From positions 188,001 through 252,000 of the forward strand of contig JBBHKE010002832.1 of the NCBI GenBank assembly GCA_037447655.1: DNA of 64,000 bases. The letters are read 5' to 3'. This document shows positions 17,261 to 29,368 of the stretch, in pieces. Made by a program: the position numbers and the translations under genes. The stretch comes from Zygnema cylindricum. Its lineage: Eukaryota > Streptophyta > Zygnematophyceae > Zygnematales > Zygnemataceae. Under the pieces are notes generated by a model. It ran no database searches. It was not told the origin of the DNA and saw nothing but the letters and a program-made list of their open reading frames with translations. Each line of letters begins with the position of its first letter. Position 1 is the first letter of the stretch.

Positions 17261-17386
17261 GACTACATTTAGTATGCATCATTTTACCATGTTTACAGCG
17301 GAGAGTAGAAGACGATCCATTTAGGGTTTATATAGCTTCGATTTCTCCCTTTTCTCGAAAGCTTATAAAGGCACATTATAATGATT
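17261..17386 (+). repeat. Dispersed repeat, copy 2 (about 130 bp)
   Basis: Same sequence as 10587-10715. It lies directly upstream of the copia gag remnant that starts near 17400. Confidence 0.7.
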
Positions 17387-17497
17387 TTTCGTGTGTGGAC
17401 GAAGAAAAATCTTTCCGCCGTTGGCGGTTTATTCCAATCATGTAGCACTTCTATACATGATCTATTTCTTACCCGAAGATTCGCCCATGATTGTTAG

Positions 17498-18220
17498 GTG
17501 GCTCTTAAAAATCACTTTGGAAAGAGCCTCCAAAATACAAGACAACACATTTACACCGATTATACATCTTTCAAAGTGAAACTAAATGAATCTATCAATG
17601 AGGCCGCAAAAAGATCTAATATTATTATTGAGCAACACGTAAATATCGGAAAATTTATCGAAAAAAATGATAAGGCATTAGTATTCACCCATGCTTTATC
17701 ATAAAAAATGATCGTTTGAGGGATATTCTTTTATAGAGGGATTCGAATACTTTGGACTCGATCATCACATTCTTTAAATCAACCGAGGCGAACCGTCCAA
17801 GCGCTTTGAGGGGATCTCAACCGACCGGATCTCTCAATGCCGCGTCATAAAAAACGCCCGTTTTAAATTATTTTCGATGAAGAGGAGGGAAAAGAGGGGG
17901 AAATCCAAGGGGAAGAGGGGGAAGAGGATAAGAAAGGGAAGAGAAACCTCCTTCCCAGCCCGAATATTCAAATCTGACCAATATTGCCTGCTTTCAGTGC
18001 GGCAACCTTGATCACATGGCGTCTTCTTGCCCGGATAAGAAGCACCAATGCCATTTTTGAGGGAAATAGGGCCATGTAAGCCCCCAATGTTATTCGAAGG
18101 CCGAAAATGGAGGCGGCGGCGATAGAGGAGACAGCAGCATCCGGAATGGTGGCCGCGGCGGCGGTCGTCTTAGCGGCCGCGGTGGTCGTGGAGGCCGCTA
18201 TGGTAGAGAGGAGGACATTT
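17498..18220 (+). pseudogene. Copia 1 gag remnant with two zinc knuckles
   Basis: The first part reads LKNHFGKSLQNTRQHIYTDY and then a helical Gag-like segment. Near 17995-18110 two CCHC zinc knuckles are visible (CFQCGNLDHMASSCP, then a second with two internal stops), followed by a Gly/Arg-rich tail from a GGCGGC repeat. Nucleocapsid knuckles bind element RNA. Stops and a shift interrupt the frame between 17701 and 17990. Confidence 0.7.
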
Positions 18221-18319
18221 TATGGGCGACAATATTTTTGAAAGAGGAGAAGGCGAGCAAATTTTTTCGGCCCTTAACTTTTCACTTGACATTTTAGCAA
18301 GATTGTGCCACAAGAAAAA

Positions 18320-18480
18320 AAAATGGATTATTGATTCCGGCGCGTCTCACCACGTATGTACGAGACGCGTCGCTTTTTGACGAGATGCGTCAACTCACGG
18401 TCCCCAAACGAATCACAGTCGTAGGTGGACAAATGATTTTGATCAGTACAGTGGGTACTGTACGTTGAGATGTACGTTGA
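18320..18480 (+). pseudogene. Copia 1 protease remnant
   Basis: The active-site motif WIIDSGASHHVC is intact near 18323-18358 (DSG catalytic triad of retroviral-type aspartic protease). The frame breaks soon after. Confidence 0.7.
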
Positions 18481-18781
18481 GATTTACCAACTTTAGACAC
18501 ACGTGGCATGGAAAAAGTGACGCAAACTCAACTAACAAATGTTTTGTACTTACCTGAAGTTGAGTGTACCCTCCCTGTGTACCACAGATTCAACGAGCGG
18601 GCGTCAGCGTACTTGCGTATGGCGACTACACAATAAAAATTGTACGATCTGATGGTGTACTAATAGGTTAAGGAGAAGTCACGATTTTCATGCATAGTCG
18701 TCTTATATGGCGTCGACCAAAATTTCCCCCAATTCCGGTTGCATTATTTCTCAAGTCTCCGAATTGAAAGGCGAGTAAACT

Positions 18782-19340
18782 TTGTGGCACCACCGGATAT
18801 GTCACACATCAAAAGGGAGTTTATGCCGGATGATTAAAAATGGGAGCGTAGGGGGATTAGATTTGGCTTGCGGGGAGAAAATTAACGGATGTAAGGGGTG
18901 TAGTAAAGGGAGACAAATCCGAAAGCCACATCCAGCTAAAGATCTGACGCATCGTTCAAAGCATCCGCTTAATCTAGTGTATCTAAATTCCTGTAGGGGG
19001 GTAAAAATGGAGACGATTGGTGGAAACAAATATATTATGGTGGTGGTGGATGACTTCTCTCGCTTCACATGGGTAATATTACTTAAACACAAATCTGAAG
19101 CATTTTTACGCTTTCAAGAGTGGCATGTGATGGTCGAAAGACAATGTGAGAGAAAACTAAAATCTATTAGATCGGATAATGGAGGGGAATTTCTTGTTTT
19201 TGATTCATATTGGAAATAGTGGGAAATTTTTCACCAATATATCGCATCATACTCATCAAAATCCAATGGAGTGGTGGAAAGAATGAACCGTACTTTTGGA
19301 GAAATGGTACCATAGATGGTACACGGATTTGGAAGAAGGA
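18782..19340 (+). pseudogene. Copia 1 integrase remnant
   Basis: 145 open codons carry the zinc-binding part (LWHHRICHTSKG and CKGCSKGRQ) and the catalytic core start (YIMVVVDDFSRFTWV and SIRSDNGGEF). The first and second acidic residues of the D,D-35-E triad are visible. The third, in SNGVVERMNRT, lies after a stop near 19217. Confidence 0.8.
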
Positions 19341-20194
19341 TTAATTTATGGGGCGATGCAATTTTGACGGCAAATTAAATTTGCAATCGGAGGATTACAT
19401 TGGTTTCAGGTGATAAAACTCCGTACGAATTGTAATAACGCCAAAAATCTACTATTCACCGCATTCGGATTTTGGGATGTCGTGCATCAGTTTTCATTCA
19501 AGCATAAAAAAGAAAGCGAAAATTTGCATCGAGGGGTTGGAGTGGTTATTTTGTGGAGTATTGCTCTAAAAGGAATCTTTATCGAGTTTATGATACGATT
19601 CAAAATGACATCGAGGAATTGAGCAATGTGGATTTTCACGAGGATTTATTATCCACGATTTCTCGATCATCTAAGCGACCTTTTAATCTTGAATTTCATG
19701 AGGAGTTTCACATTGGGGATTTGAATGACATTGAGGGTTTGGATTCGGAAGTTTAGCCGAAATCCACCTCCAATGTTAAGACGGGGAAAGGCAAAATTGT
19801 GGAAAATGTAAATTTTGGTTGGTGGGGATTCACAAAGCAAGAATTCCTGAATGTCTTTGGACAGGAGGAAATCTTCGTTTTTTTAATCGAGTGAACTGAA
19901 TATCATTGAGGAGGAACCGGCAAACGAGGTGAAAGAAATTGAGCCGAGGAGGGGTATGTGGGAAAATAGGGGAAGGAAACGGCTCGTCTTTCTTTTGATG
20001 GTAAGGGAAATGTGGAGAATTCGTATTATTTTATTTCGGCGGAGAGGGAGGATAATTTTATTTTCAATCAATCAATATGTGATAATAAAATGGGCGATTC
20101 AGAATCGTATGTGGAAGCACAAAAATCATGCGATTGGGAGAAGCATTAGAAACCGGCATGGGAGCGAGAACTTCAATCTATTATCAACAACCAT

Positions 20195-21890
20195 ATGTTT
20201 GAGGAGGTAAGCCTACCGGAGGGTAAAAGGGCTATTGATGCGAAGTGGATTTTTAAAACCAAAACTGGTGCATCGGGGGAAGTAGTAAAACATAAGGCTC
20301 GGCTAGTTTGCAAGGGCTTTCAACAAAAGGAGGGGATAGATTATACAGAGACATATACACCGGTTGTTAAGTTCGATTCATTAAGGATGATCATTGCTAT
20401 TGCCGCTGCCGGCAAAAAGCACATTCACCAAATGGACAAAGAGACGGCGTTCTTAAATGGTGATTTAGAGGAGGACGTTTATATGAAAGTTCCAGAGGGA
20501 GTAGTGTCGAAGGAGGGGAAGGTATGGCGGCTACAAAAGTCCTTGTACGGCCTAAAACAGGCACCGCGAACTTGGTATTTACGATTACACAAGGTCTTTA
20601 CCGAATTTGGATTCGTCCAACAGTTTCAGACTCTAAAGTTTACGTAAAAGGTGTGGGGGAAGATCAAATTATATTTTCCGTCTACGTGGATGATTTCTTG
20701 ATGATATGTGACAAGTTGACGCGAATCGCGAAATTAAAGGAGTACCTACGTCTACATTTTAAAGTCACAGATTTGGGGGACGTACGATATATTCTTGGAG
20801 TGGAAGTTTTGAGGTACGATAATGATGATATTAAATTGTCGCAAGCGCAATATTGTAAAGCTGTACAAACAAAATTTGCTATGTTGGATTCTAAGCCGGT
20901 TTTGACACCACTAGATTCCAAACTTCAATATCGCAAATTTGAAGAACGTCAAAGGTGAGGGGGAGGATCAAATTATATTTTAAATCAACGTGGATAACAT
21001 TTTGATGATATGTGACAAGTTGACACGAATCGCGGAATTGAAAGAGTACATACGTCTACATTTTAAAGTCATAGATTTGGGGGACGTACAATATATTTTT
21101 TGAGTGGAAGTTTTAAGGTACGATAACGGTGATATTAAATTGTCACAATCGCACTATTGTAAAGAAGTATTAATAAAAGTTGATATGTTGGATTCTAAGT
21201 CGGTTTTGACACCACTAGATTCCAAACTTCAATATCGCAAATTTGAAGAGGAGGAAACAGTCCACGTGCCCTATCGTGAGGCCGTTGGGAGTTTGATGTA
21301 TTTGAGTGTGGCCACACGACCGGATATCTCAGCCGCAGTTTTTCTTGTGAGCCGATTTTGTCAAGCTCCTTAGAAGATTCATTGGGAGGCCGTGAAGTGG
21401 ATATTGCGTTACCATACACGTACAGTCGAGATTGGTTTGTTTTTTCGATATGCACGGCATCTTTAGAGTGCGTGGGATATTGTGACACAGATTGGGGGTG
21501 GCGACTTCGACACAGGAAAATCAACGTCTGGTTATGCTTTTGTCTTTTCCAGCGGGAAAATTTCATGGAGTTTACGACTTCAGCCAACTGTCGCATTAAT
21601 TTCAACCGAAACGGAGTATATGGCGGCATGTCACCCTTCTAGAGCATCGATTTGGATCACAGAGTTACGTGGAGAATTGGGAATTTCTATTGGCTATCTA
21701 AAAATGTTTTATGACAGTATGAGTTCAATGGCGTTGGTTAAAAATCTTGTCTTTCACAAAAGGACAAATCATATATGAATTCCGTAGCATTTTGTGTGCG
21801 ATTTGGTTAATGCGGAGGAGGTTGAATTTTGTACGTTTCAACGTTGGAGGAAGTCGTGGATATGTTCACGAAAGCTGCGGCTCATGATGT
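20195..21890 (+). pseudogene. Copia 1 reverse transcriptase-RNase H remnant with internal 304-base duplication
   Basis: Reverse transcriptase begins AIDAKWIFKTKTG, KARLVCKGFQQKEGIDY and SLYGLKQAPRTW. The catalytic YVDD box (SVYVDDFLMI) is present near 20680. The block 20644-20947 is then repeated at 20948-21251, and the second copy has a damaged VDN box. RNase H follows (VGSLMYLSVATRPDIS, STSGYAFVFSSGKISWS, STETEYMAA) with a premature stop and shift near 21373. Because 304 is not a multiple of three, the duplication itself shifts the frame. Confidence 0.85.
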
Positions 21891-21951
21891 ATTATTGAGA
21901 GGGAGACCTAAATTAGGTTTGCTGTAATGATTACAACTTTGAGAGGGGGAT

Positions 21952-22550
21952 TGTTAGGTTCAATGTTGTAATCGGCAGTCGCGATCTGACGGTGGCCGGC
22001 TAGTTAGTCGTTTCGTTAAAGTGTGTGGTCTTGGTTAGTTTGGAGTCATTATGTTTTGTTGTACGTTTGGTAGATTCCTGGTCTCGCGTAGATTCGGTTT
22101 TGGGATGACTAGGTTAAATTGTCATTTGGTGTGTACGGGTTGGTTTGTACGGGTGCATTTGTGGTGTACGGTGCTATTTGGTGTGTACTCTTTGTGTACG
22201 TTTGACTAGTACATTTTTGGTACGATGTAGTTTCGCGTATAGACGCGATTTGATTGGTAGGCTCTTCGTGCCCACTTTATGTTTGGTTTGATTTTCAGTT
22301 TGAAGTAGTGACATTACGGTTGGTATTCTATATGGAGGGAGAGGGGAACTTAATCTTTCATGGGAGAAAAAGTGTATGGAATATATTGGCTTCCGTGGGT
22401 AACTCTCTCATCTATGACTTTTGTAAATGCTTCCGCTGTTATCTTGCACTCTGATTTTGTGTAAGATCCTTTCACCTAAGAGGCTAAGACAAATGCAAAA
22501 TCGAAATAAAATAACCGAGTAAATTATTGTAAAGTAAGTCCCCGTCTCTG
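21952..22550 (+). repeat. Copia 1 3' LTR (3' boundary approximate)
   Basis: Starts TGTTAGG directly after the purine tract at 21941-21951. It has TGTACG-rich sequence to about 22210. The end could not be set because no second LTR copy is present. Confidence 0.55.
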
Positions 22551-22639
22551 TGTTATTACTGTTATCTTCACCGTTCTGCACCGTTACTGACAACATCACT
22601 GTCAGTGTCACCATGACCATCCATCACTGAAGAACATAC

Positions 22640-22721
22640 CTTGTCGTATGTGATTCGTGTCCGGGATGGATGTCCAACGAGATCCCAAAATTGACGTGGA
22701 GATATTGAAGTTTGTTCTACA
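22640..22721 (-). CDS. Possible orphan exon (low confidence)
   Basis: On the minus strand an 82-base stretch between CAATAG and GTATGT reads ISPRQFWDLVGHPSRTRITY. Composition is coding-like and the splice sites fit, but no neighbouring exon or known family was recognised. It could be a captured host exon or chance. Confidence 0.2.
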
Positions 22722-22754
22722 CTATTGAAAAGGCGAGTAAGCCACGCAAGAACA

Positions 22755-23008
22755 ATCAATGTTGCAAAAAGAGGGAGGGGAGGAGGGGAAAGGAGGGAGG
22801 TAAAGAGAGGGAAAGAGGGAGAGAAAGGGAGAGAGAGAGGGAAAGAGAGAGGGAGAGAGAGAGCCAGAGAGAGGGAGAGAGAGGGAGAGAGGAAGAGGGA
22901 GTGAGAGAGGGAGAGAGAGGGAGAAAGAGAGAGGGAAGGAGAGAGTGGGAGAGATGGAGAGAGAGGGAAAGAGAGAGAGATAGAGGGAGGGAGAGGGAGA
23001 TTCACACA
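22755..23008. repeat. GA/GGGA-rich tract
   Basis: About 250 bases of GGGAGA/GAGAGG-type repeat. Frames on both strands are repeat translations. Confidence 0.9.
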
Positions 23009-23181
23009 CTCCTCCTCACTGTCGACAAATGGCAGAGAATATTTTGAATTTTGTTGTTCACTTTGAATAATTAATTGAAGATTCTTTGAATTCTTTGCAT
23101 AATTCTTTGAAAACGAAATTTCTTTGAAATAATTCTCTCTGAATCCAAAGAATTAAACTGAAAAGGCAACAATAGAGTGGT

Positions 23182-23701
23182 GTAAGGACTATCAACTAAA
23201 CACTCATATACCGACGAGACATTCTTGTATCTAAAGTAGTGACCATCAGCGACGAAGTAGTTTCGTCGCTAGACATTTGAAGTAACGTGCAAGTTGTTTG
23301 GTTGTTTCGTTTTGCGACGTAGTAGTTTTGTTGCTAGATATTTGAAGTGATGTGTAAATTGCCCGTTCTTTTCGTTTCACTTAAATTTTAGATGCACCGT
23401 GTAGATCAAGTTGGTTAGTGGTTTACTTTTTTTGTTGGTCAATTAGTTCAGGGCTGCTACCCATTGTCGATCGCATTGTCTTCCGACGTGTCCCAACGTA
23501 GACTATTAATCATTCCTAGTCGTGTACACGTATATATTTATTAAGACTTAATAATTGGATTATCTTTATGGAGGTGTAGTTTACTTTGCAGTCGTTGAAA
23601 GATCAAAGAGTAAAGACGTTGTTTTTAATATATTGAATTACAAAGGAAATCATTCTTTGTTAAGTATTTCTTATGCAATTTTGTTGTCGTGTTAACTTTC
23701 A
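23182..23701 (+). repeat. Copia 2 5' LTR
   Basis: Aligns with 28324-28874: shared blocks include CGACGAAGTAGTTTCGTCGCTAG-like sequence, CACCGTGTAGATCAAG, GACGTGTCCCAACG and TTGCAATTTTGTTGTCGTG variants. It ends in CTTTCA. Confidence 0.8.
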
Positions 23702-23739
23702 AATTTTATCGGAGCGGGTAACTCGCAACTTGTGCTAGT

Positions 23740-24800
23740 ATGGTGAAGAAAGGGAAATTCCTGGTTGAACCTAGTGGAGGAGTTATTGGGGAAGGAGTTA
23801 CGCGGACACAGTATGATGAGTTTGACGAAGGGGGGGAGAAAAATGTGAAGATGGACGAGGAAATATTTGAATGCTTTCAAGAGTTACTCAAAACACAAAG
23901 AGATGATAGCAACGGAGGAGGCAGTGGTGATTCTCAAACTCAAACAAAACAAAGAAAAAGAAGAAAGGGAAATCTAAACTTTATGAGGAGGAAGAGGAGG
24001 AGAGTGAAGATGATGATCTTAATGTGTTCAATTATATCATCGTCTTATTAGATTCTAACTATGCAAATTGGAAGAGATACATTCGAGGAGAATTCACACC
24101 GAAAAAACTTTGGGACATCGTGATTGGGGAAGAGACACAATCGGATCCTTCCGTGGATCCGGCTGTGGCAAAGAAGTGGGAAAAAAAAGATATGGCGGCT
24201 TCCACCGCACTAATACAAAATTGTGCCGGTTTTAGGCATAAACATCTTCTAACTCATGATACGGCTCATGATTAGTAGACCGCTTTGCAAAATGCGTTCG
24301 AAAAAGGGTTTGAGGCAAATGAAAAATATCTCTTTGAGAAATATATTTGGTTTAGAATGAAGGAGAATGAGTCCATTGATGATGGATTCAAAAGGTTGAA
24401 TTTCATCATTGAGCAACTTAACTCACTCAATAACTTCCCTGCAGAAAAAGAGAGGTTGTTTGTTTTCATGAGGAGTCTTCTAAGCAAGTTTTCGGTGGCG
24501 AAAGAGGTCATCAAGGGGCGATAAAAATTAACAATGGCTTACATCATCAACAACTTAAACAATACGAAGAAGGATAAAGCAACATCGAAAGAGAAAAACA
24601 ATGGATCATCCTATCCGAGCTATCAAGAGGAGGATAACGGAGGAGCCTACAACTTTAGGGGATTTAGGGGGAGAGGAGGTGGACCTCTTGGACGAGGAGG
24701 CAGGTCACAGGGCCTTGGTAGAGGATCGCGTCAATGTGATACCTCTCAGATAACATGTTACAATTGTAACGAGACTAGGCATGGTTCATTGAATACCTAG
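23740..24800 (+). pseudogene. Copia 2 gag remnant
   Basis: Gag-like frames occur at 23740-24051, 24024-24275 (NYANWKRYIRGEF, KKLWDIVIGEE) and 24285-24524 (YIWFRMKENESIDDGFKRLNF). A Gly/Arg-rich stretch and a zinc-knuckle start (CYNCNETRHGS) follow near 24760, where the last Cys is missing. Frameshifts separate the pieces. Confidence 0.75.
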
Positions 24801-25079
24801 ACAAAAGCAAACAATGTAACATTTGTCAAAAATATAGAAACACTAGTTGCGGTTGTTATCACAATAAGGGAAACAATTACGGAGGGGGATAATTTAGAGG
24901 CGAAGGACGTGGAGGAAATAGCTCATCAGGTAGAGGGGATTCTGTTGGGGATGGGCCAATGGGACAAGATCTGGGCCAATGGGACAAGATCAGGAATTCT
25001 TCGTTTCACTTAGGAATGAATCACATGAAAAGAAAGAGGATGTATTACTTCACACACGAGGCTAGGAACGTAAAGGCAA

Positions 25080-26400
25080 ATTTAACATCTAGATCATACA
25101 CTCAAGTGCCACACATCACATGTGTTTGGATCTTAGACTATTTAATGACATTAGAAAACTCATTGTACCAAAATTCATCACAGTGGCTAACGATTCGATG
25201 ATGGTTATTAATACTGTGGGAACATTATTGTTAGATCTACAGACATTGGATAACGAAAGGACAACTAGAGTCAATAGAGTATGTTCTAACAATGTGCTTT
25301 ACAATCTAGGAGGATGCATCAATCTCTTAAGTGTCCCACAATTTCAAAAGAAAGGTAGAAAGGCCACATGTGGATAACAAAAGGACAACTAGAGTCAATA
25401 GAGTATGTTCTGACAATGGTTATAACCAGGAGATTACTTTAAATGTCCCACAACTTCGGGTGGAAAGGCGGTTGTTTGAAGCATATAATATTTTATATTA
25501 AATAGTACGCTTTGTAGGGTGATTGGAGGAAAAATAGGTAGGGATGGGGTACCGCAGCGGTCGTTACTTTCACCTATGAATAATGTCCCACATCGAAAGA
25601 GAAAGATATTGAATGTGTAGGTTGCTCAAAATGGAAGAATAAAATAAATCCTCATTTGGTGAAAGATATTTAGCTTAAGGAAAATTCCCATTTAGACCTA
25701 CTCCATGTAGATCTTTGTGAGGACATACATCTAGAAACTATTGGAAAAAATCAATACATTATAGTGATAGTTGATGATTTCAGGAGGAAGACATGGGTAT
25801 ATCTGTTAAAGGCTAAGCCACACGGATTAGAGACATTTAAAGAATTTGTGGTCATGGCTGAGAGGGAAAATGGGAGGCAAGTAAAGGCACTACAAACAGA
25901 CTGTTGAGGTGAATTTCTTTCCTTCGCTAGATATTGCAAAGAGACGCGGATTAAGCAGCAGTTCATGGCTCCTTGTTGCCTAGAATCAAATGGAATTGCA
26001 AAGAGGAAGAATCAGACATTGGAAGAGATGGTGCGGGCCATGCTCCACATAACAAAACTCACATATTGTCTTTGGGGTGAATTAATAAGGGCGGCCAATC
26101 ATGTGACCAACCGGAGAATCAGCTCGGCTTTGAGCAACAAAACACCGGAGGAAATTTAGAGTGGACAGGTGCATACTCAAAAACACTTAAAGATTTGGGG
26201 ATGTGAGGCTATGGGGTATGTAAAGGAAAGAAATCGAGAGGGGAAGTTTGCGGCATGGTCATGGGAACAATACTTTGTGGAGTATAGTGAAAATTAAATG
26301 CATTATCAAATTTATAACCCCGCTACTAGAAAGGTTAAAGAGTCTAGAAATGTGGAGTTTAATGAAAACTTGGAATGGATGGTGAAATGAGCTAATGAGT
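25080..26400 (+). pseudogene. Copia 2 protease-integrase remnant
   Basis: The post-active-site protease part is seen (HHMCLDLRLFNDIRKLIVP, VLYNLGGCINLLSVPQF); the Asp-Ser-Gly core itself is mutated. Integrase pieces are KTWVYLLKAKPHGLETF, QTDC with a stop in place of a Gly, and CCLESNGIAKRKNQTLEEM, which holds the Asn-Gly-x-Ala-Glu-like region with the catalytic Glu changed to Lys. Confidence 0.7.
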
Positions 26401-26874
26401 CCAAACGGGCTCAAGATTACGAGGAGAAGAGTCATTGTGAGAAATTCACAAGAGAGGAGGAAAAAGATGAAGTTTTGATAGAGGTAGGGAGAAAGAAAAA
26501 GGTGTGATTTGTAGAGAAAACTTTAAAGAGAGTTTCGACACCTAAGCTCACCAAGAACAAATCACAAGGAGATAAAGTCAGTAGAGAATCACCTACTCGC
26601 ACTAACAACGTGATATCAAAAGAGACACCCTTGAAGGAGGATGATAATAAGATTGAGAGAAGGGATGGCAGCGACACGATTTGGAACCAGTTACCAGAGG
26701 GCAATTTCCGAAATTAGAGAAGGAAGGTGCAGAAACCTTCCTCTTATGAAAGGCAATTACAGAAAATTTTCAGGTTGATACTCAATCATATTCAGAGGCT
26801 TGAGACTCAGATGGATGGGAGGAGAAGTGGAATAAACGTTTATAAAAGAGTTTAATTCTGTAAAAAAAATGGGT

Positions 26875-28289
26875 GAAGTAGAATTACCGATTGGTAAGAA
26901 GGCGATAGACTCAATGTGGGTTCATAAAACAAAGACGAGAGCCTCGGAAGAATAAGTATATAATATGAGTATAAGGCAAGGTTAGTATGTAAGGGCTTAC
27001 AGCAAAAAAAAGGTATTGACTATTCAGAGACTTTTGATCATGTAGTTAAGTTTGATTCATTCCATGCAATTATAGCAATGGTATTAGCGGAAGGAATGCG
27101 CATCTTAAAGATGGATACAACGACTACCTTTTTAAATATTGAATAAGAGGAGGAGGTGTATATGCAAATTCGAGAAGGAATTCCTGGAAAAAATAGTAAA
27201 GTATGGAGGCTGTGGAAGGCTTTGTATGGTTTTTAATAGGCACCAAGAACATGGCACCATAAGCTTCACAAGGTTTTACTAACGTTCAAATTTAAGAGGC
27301 TAACTGCAGATTGTGGAGTGTGTATTCGGGGAGAAGGTTGGGACATGATAATTTTTAGTATATACGTAGATTACTTCATTTCCATCTCTCACAACTTGGA
27401 TTTAAAAGTGAATTTAGAAAAACATTTTAGAATTACAAACTTATGGGATGCACAATATATAGTGGAAATTCATACACAAATGAGGAGGAACGAAGATATT
27501 AACTTAAGCTAAGAACAGTATGCAAAAGAGGTACTAGAAAGATTTGGGTTCTTAGATTGTAAGCCACTTGAAACTCCTCTTAATCCTCGTGAGAAGCTTT
27601 CTAACTTTGTTAAAAGTTTTGAGGCTCATGCTCCATATAGGGAGGCGGTCAGAAGCTTGATGTATTTGAGTGTCGGAACTAGGCCAGACATTAATGCTGC
27701 ACTGAGTGTGGTAAGTCGGTATTGTAACATTCCGAATAAGATACATTGGGAGGTAGTGAAGAGAATGTTTAGATATTTGGCAGGAACACTTAGCCTTAGA
27801 AATGTTTATAAGAAAGTTGAGAGTTTGAGTTGTTATGGATATTGTGATATCGACTATGGAAAAGACCATAATACAGGAAATTCTACTTTAAGATATATGT
27901 TTTTACTTGTAGGAGGAGCCATCTCTTGGAATTTTCGCTTGCAAGCTATTGTGGCACTCTCATCTATTGAGGCGGAATATATGGTCCCATGTCATTCTGT
28001 GAAAAATGATGTGTGGATTAAGGAAATTCTAATAGAGGTTGGAGTGGAAAAATAATACTTGCAAATATTGAGTGGTAATATAATCTCCATTCCACTTAGT
28101 AAAAATCTTGTTTTGCATAAGAGCACAAATGACATTAAAATTCAATGGCATTTTGTTCGAGATTTTGTTTTAAAAGAAGAGGTTGAATTTATGTTTGTAC
28201 CTACTGAAGAACAAGTTGTTGATATGTTGACTAAAGCAACATTAAATGAAGTATATAAAATGAGAAAGAAGTTAATGGGCATGGAGTAA
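26875..28289 (+). pseudogene. Copia 2 reverse transcriptase-RNase H remnant
   Basis: The start (ELPIGKKAIDSMWVHKTKT) is followed by shifted frames. The catalytic box is YVDY (SIYVDYFISI), so the second Asp is lost. RNase H is better kept: SLMYLSVGTRPDINAAL, YREAVRSLMY, SSIEAEYMVPC and KNLVLHKSTNDIKIQWHFVR. The frame ends MGME before the purine tract. Confidence 0.8.
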
Positions 28290-28323
28290 GAGGGGGCTTT
28301 GAGTGCTTGAGTAAGAGGGGGAA

Positions 28324-28663
28324 TGTTAAAACTAAGTACTGAGCACTCATTAAGTGATGAGATGTTCTCGTAGCTAAAGCAGCGACCACCAGCGACGAAA
28401 TAGTTTGGTCGTTAGACATTTGGTGTGGAAGTTGTTTGGTCGTTTCGTTTCGCGACGTAATAGTTACGTCGCTGGATATTTGAAGTGACGTGGAAAATGT
28501 TTGTTCGTTTTGTTTCACTTGAGTTTTAATCGTACCGTGTAGATCAAGTCGGTTAGTGGTTGACTTTTTTTGTTAGTCAAGTAGTTCATGACGGCTACCC
28601 ATTGTTAGTCGTATAGTCTTGTGACGTGTCCCAACGTTGACTCTTAATCCTTCCTAGTCGTGT

Positions 28664-28703
<40 letters not shown>

Positions 28704-28874
28704 AGACTTTGTAATTATATTATTTTTTTTGAGGCATAGTTTACTTTGGAGGCGTTGATAGATCAAAGAGTAAAGACGCATTGTACGTACATTGTTTTTA
28801 ACATATTAAATTACAGAGGAATACATTCTTTACTGAGAATTTATTTTGCAATTTTGTTGTCATGATAACTTTCA
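28324..28874 (+). repeat. Copia 2 3' LTR
   Basis: Starts TGTTAAAACTAAG after GAGTAAGAGGGGGAA. It contains an AT dinucleotide run (28669-28697) that is shorter in the 5' LTR. The last 70 bases are partly repeated just outside, at 28890-28960. Confidence 0.8.
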
Positions 28875-29029
28875 ATTGGTACTTGTAATGATTTACGGAG
28901 GAATACATTGAGTGTTTATTCTGCAATTTTGTTGTCGTTTTAACATTCGATTGGTACTTGTAATCGTTATAATGATCTAGGAGATCATAGGATTAGGTTT
29001 TTCGAAATGGGAGGGAGAGGGGAAGTGAA

Positions 29030-29106
29030 AGAAACCAAGGAGGGAGGGAGGGAGGATAGGAGGGAGCGAGGGAGGGAAGGAGGGAGGGAGGGAGGGAGGG
29101 AGAAAG
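29030..29106. repeat. GGGA-rich microsatellite
   Basis: GGGAGGGA-type repeat, GA-rich on + up to about 29270. No gene. Confidence 0.9.
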
Positions 29107-29368
29107 GAAAGTGAGTTAAGGAAAGGTAAGTGACGTTGGTTAGAGGGAGGATGGGGAGAGGGGATGATTTATAGAGTAAGAGGATAAAGACGTAGGGAGG
29201 TTTATGGAGAGACAAGGGAGAGGTGAGAGAGAGGTGGTGATGGGAAAAAGGGTGTAAAATGAGTACAAGGAGAGAATGAAGATAGTGGGATATAATGTGA
29301 AAAAGGCAAGGAGAAAAAGGGACCGTGTTGTATCGCGTTTGTATGGCATCACTTTCATATTGCAACCT

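Larger units (their letters stand above)
17390..22550 (+). mobile_element. Copia element 1, decayed, no 5' LTR found
   Basis: Domains in order: gag (17400-18220), protease (18320-18360), integrase (18782-19340), reverse transcriptase and RNase H (20195-21890), polypurine tract GAGAGGGGGAT (21941-21951) and a 3' LTR starting TGTTAGG at 21952. Many stops and shifts break the frame. The 3' end of the LTR was not fixed, and no matching LTR was found upstream, so the 5' end is probably lost. Confidence 0.8.
23182..28874 (+). mobile_element. Copia element 2, both LTRs present, coding region decayed
   Basis: 5' LTR 23182-23701, primer-site-like TATCGGAGCGGG at 23707-23718, gag from 23740, integrase, reverse transcriptase and RNase H, purine tract ending 28323, 3' LTR 28324-28874. 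The LTRs differ at many positions and in length, so the insertion is old. No target duplication was visible. Confidence 0.85.
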
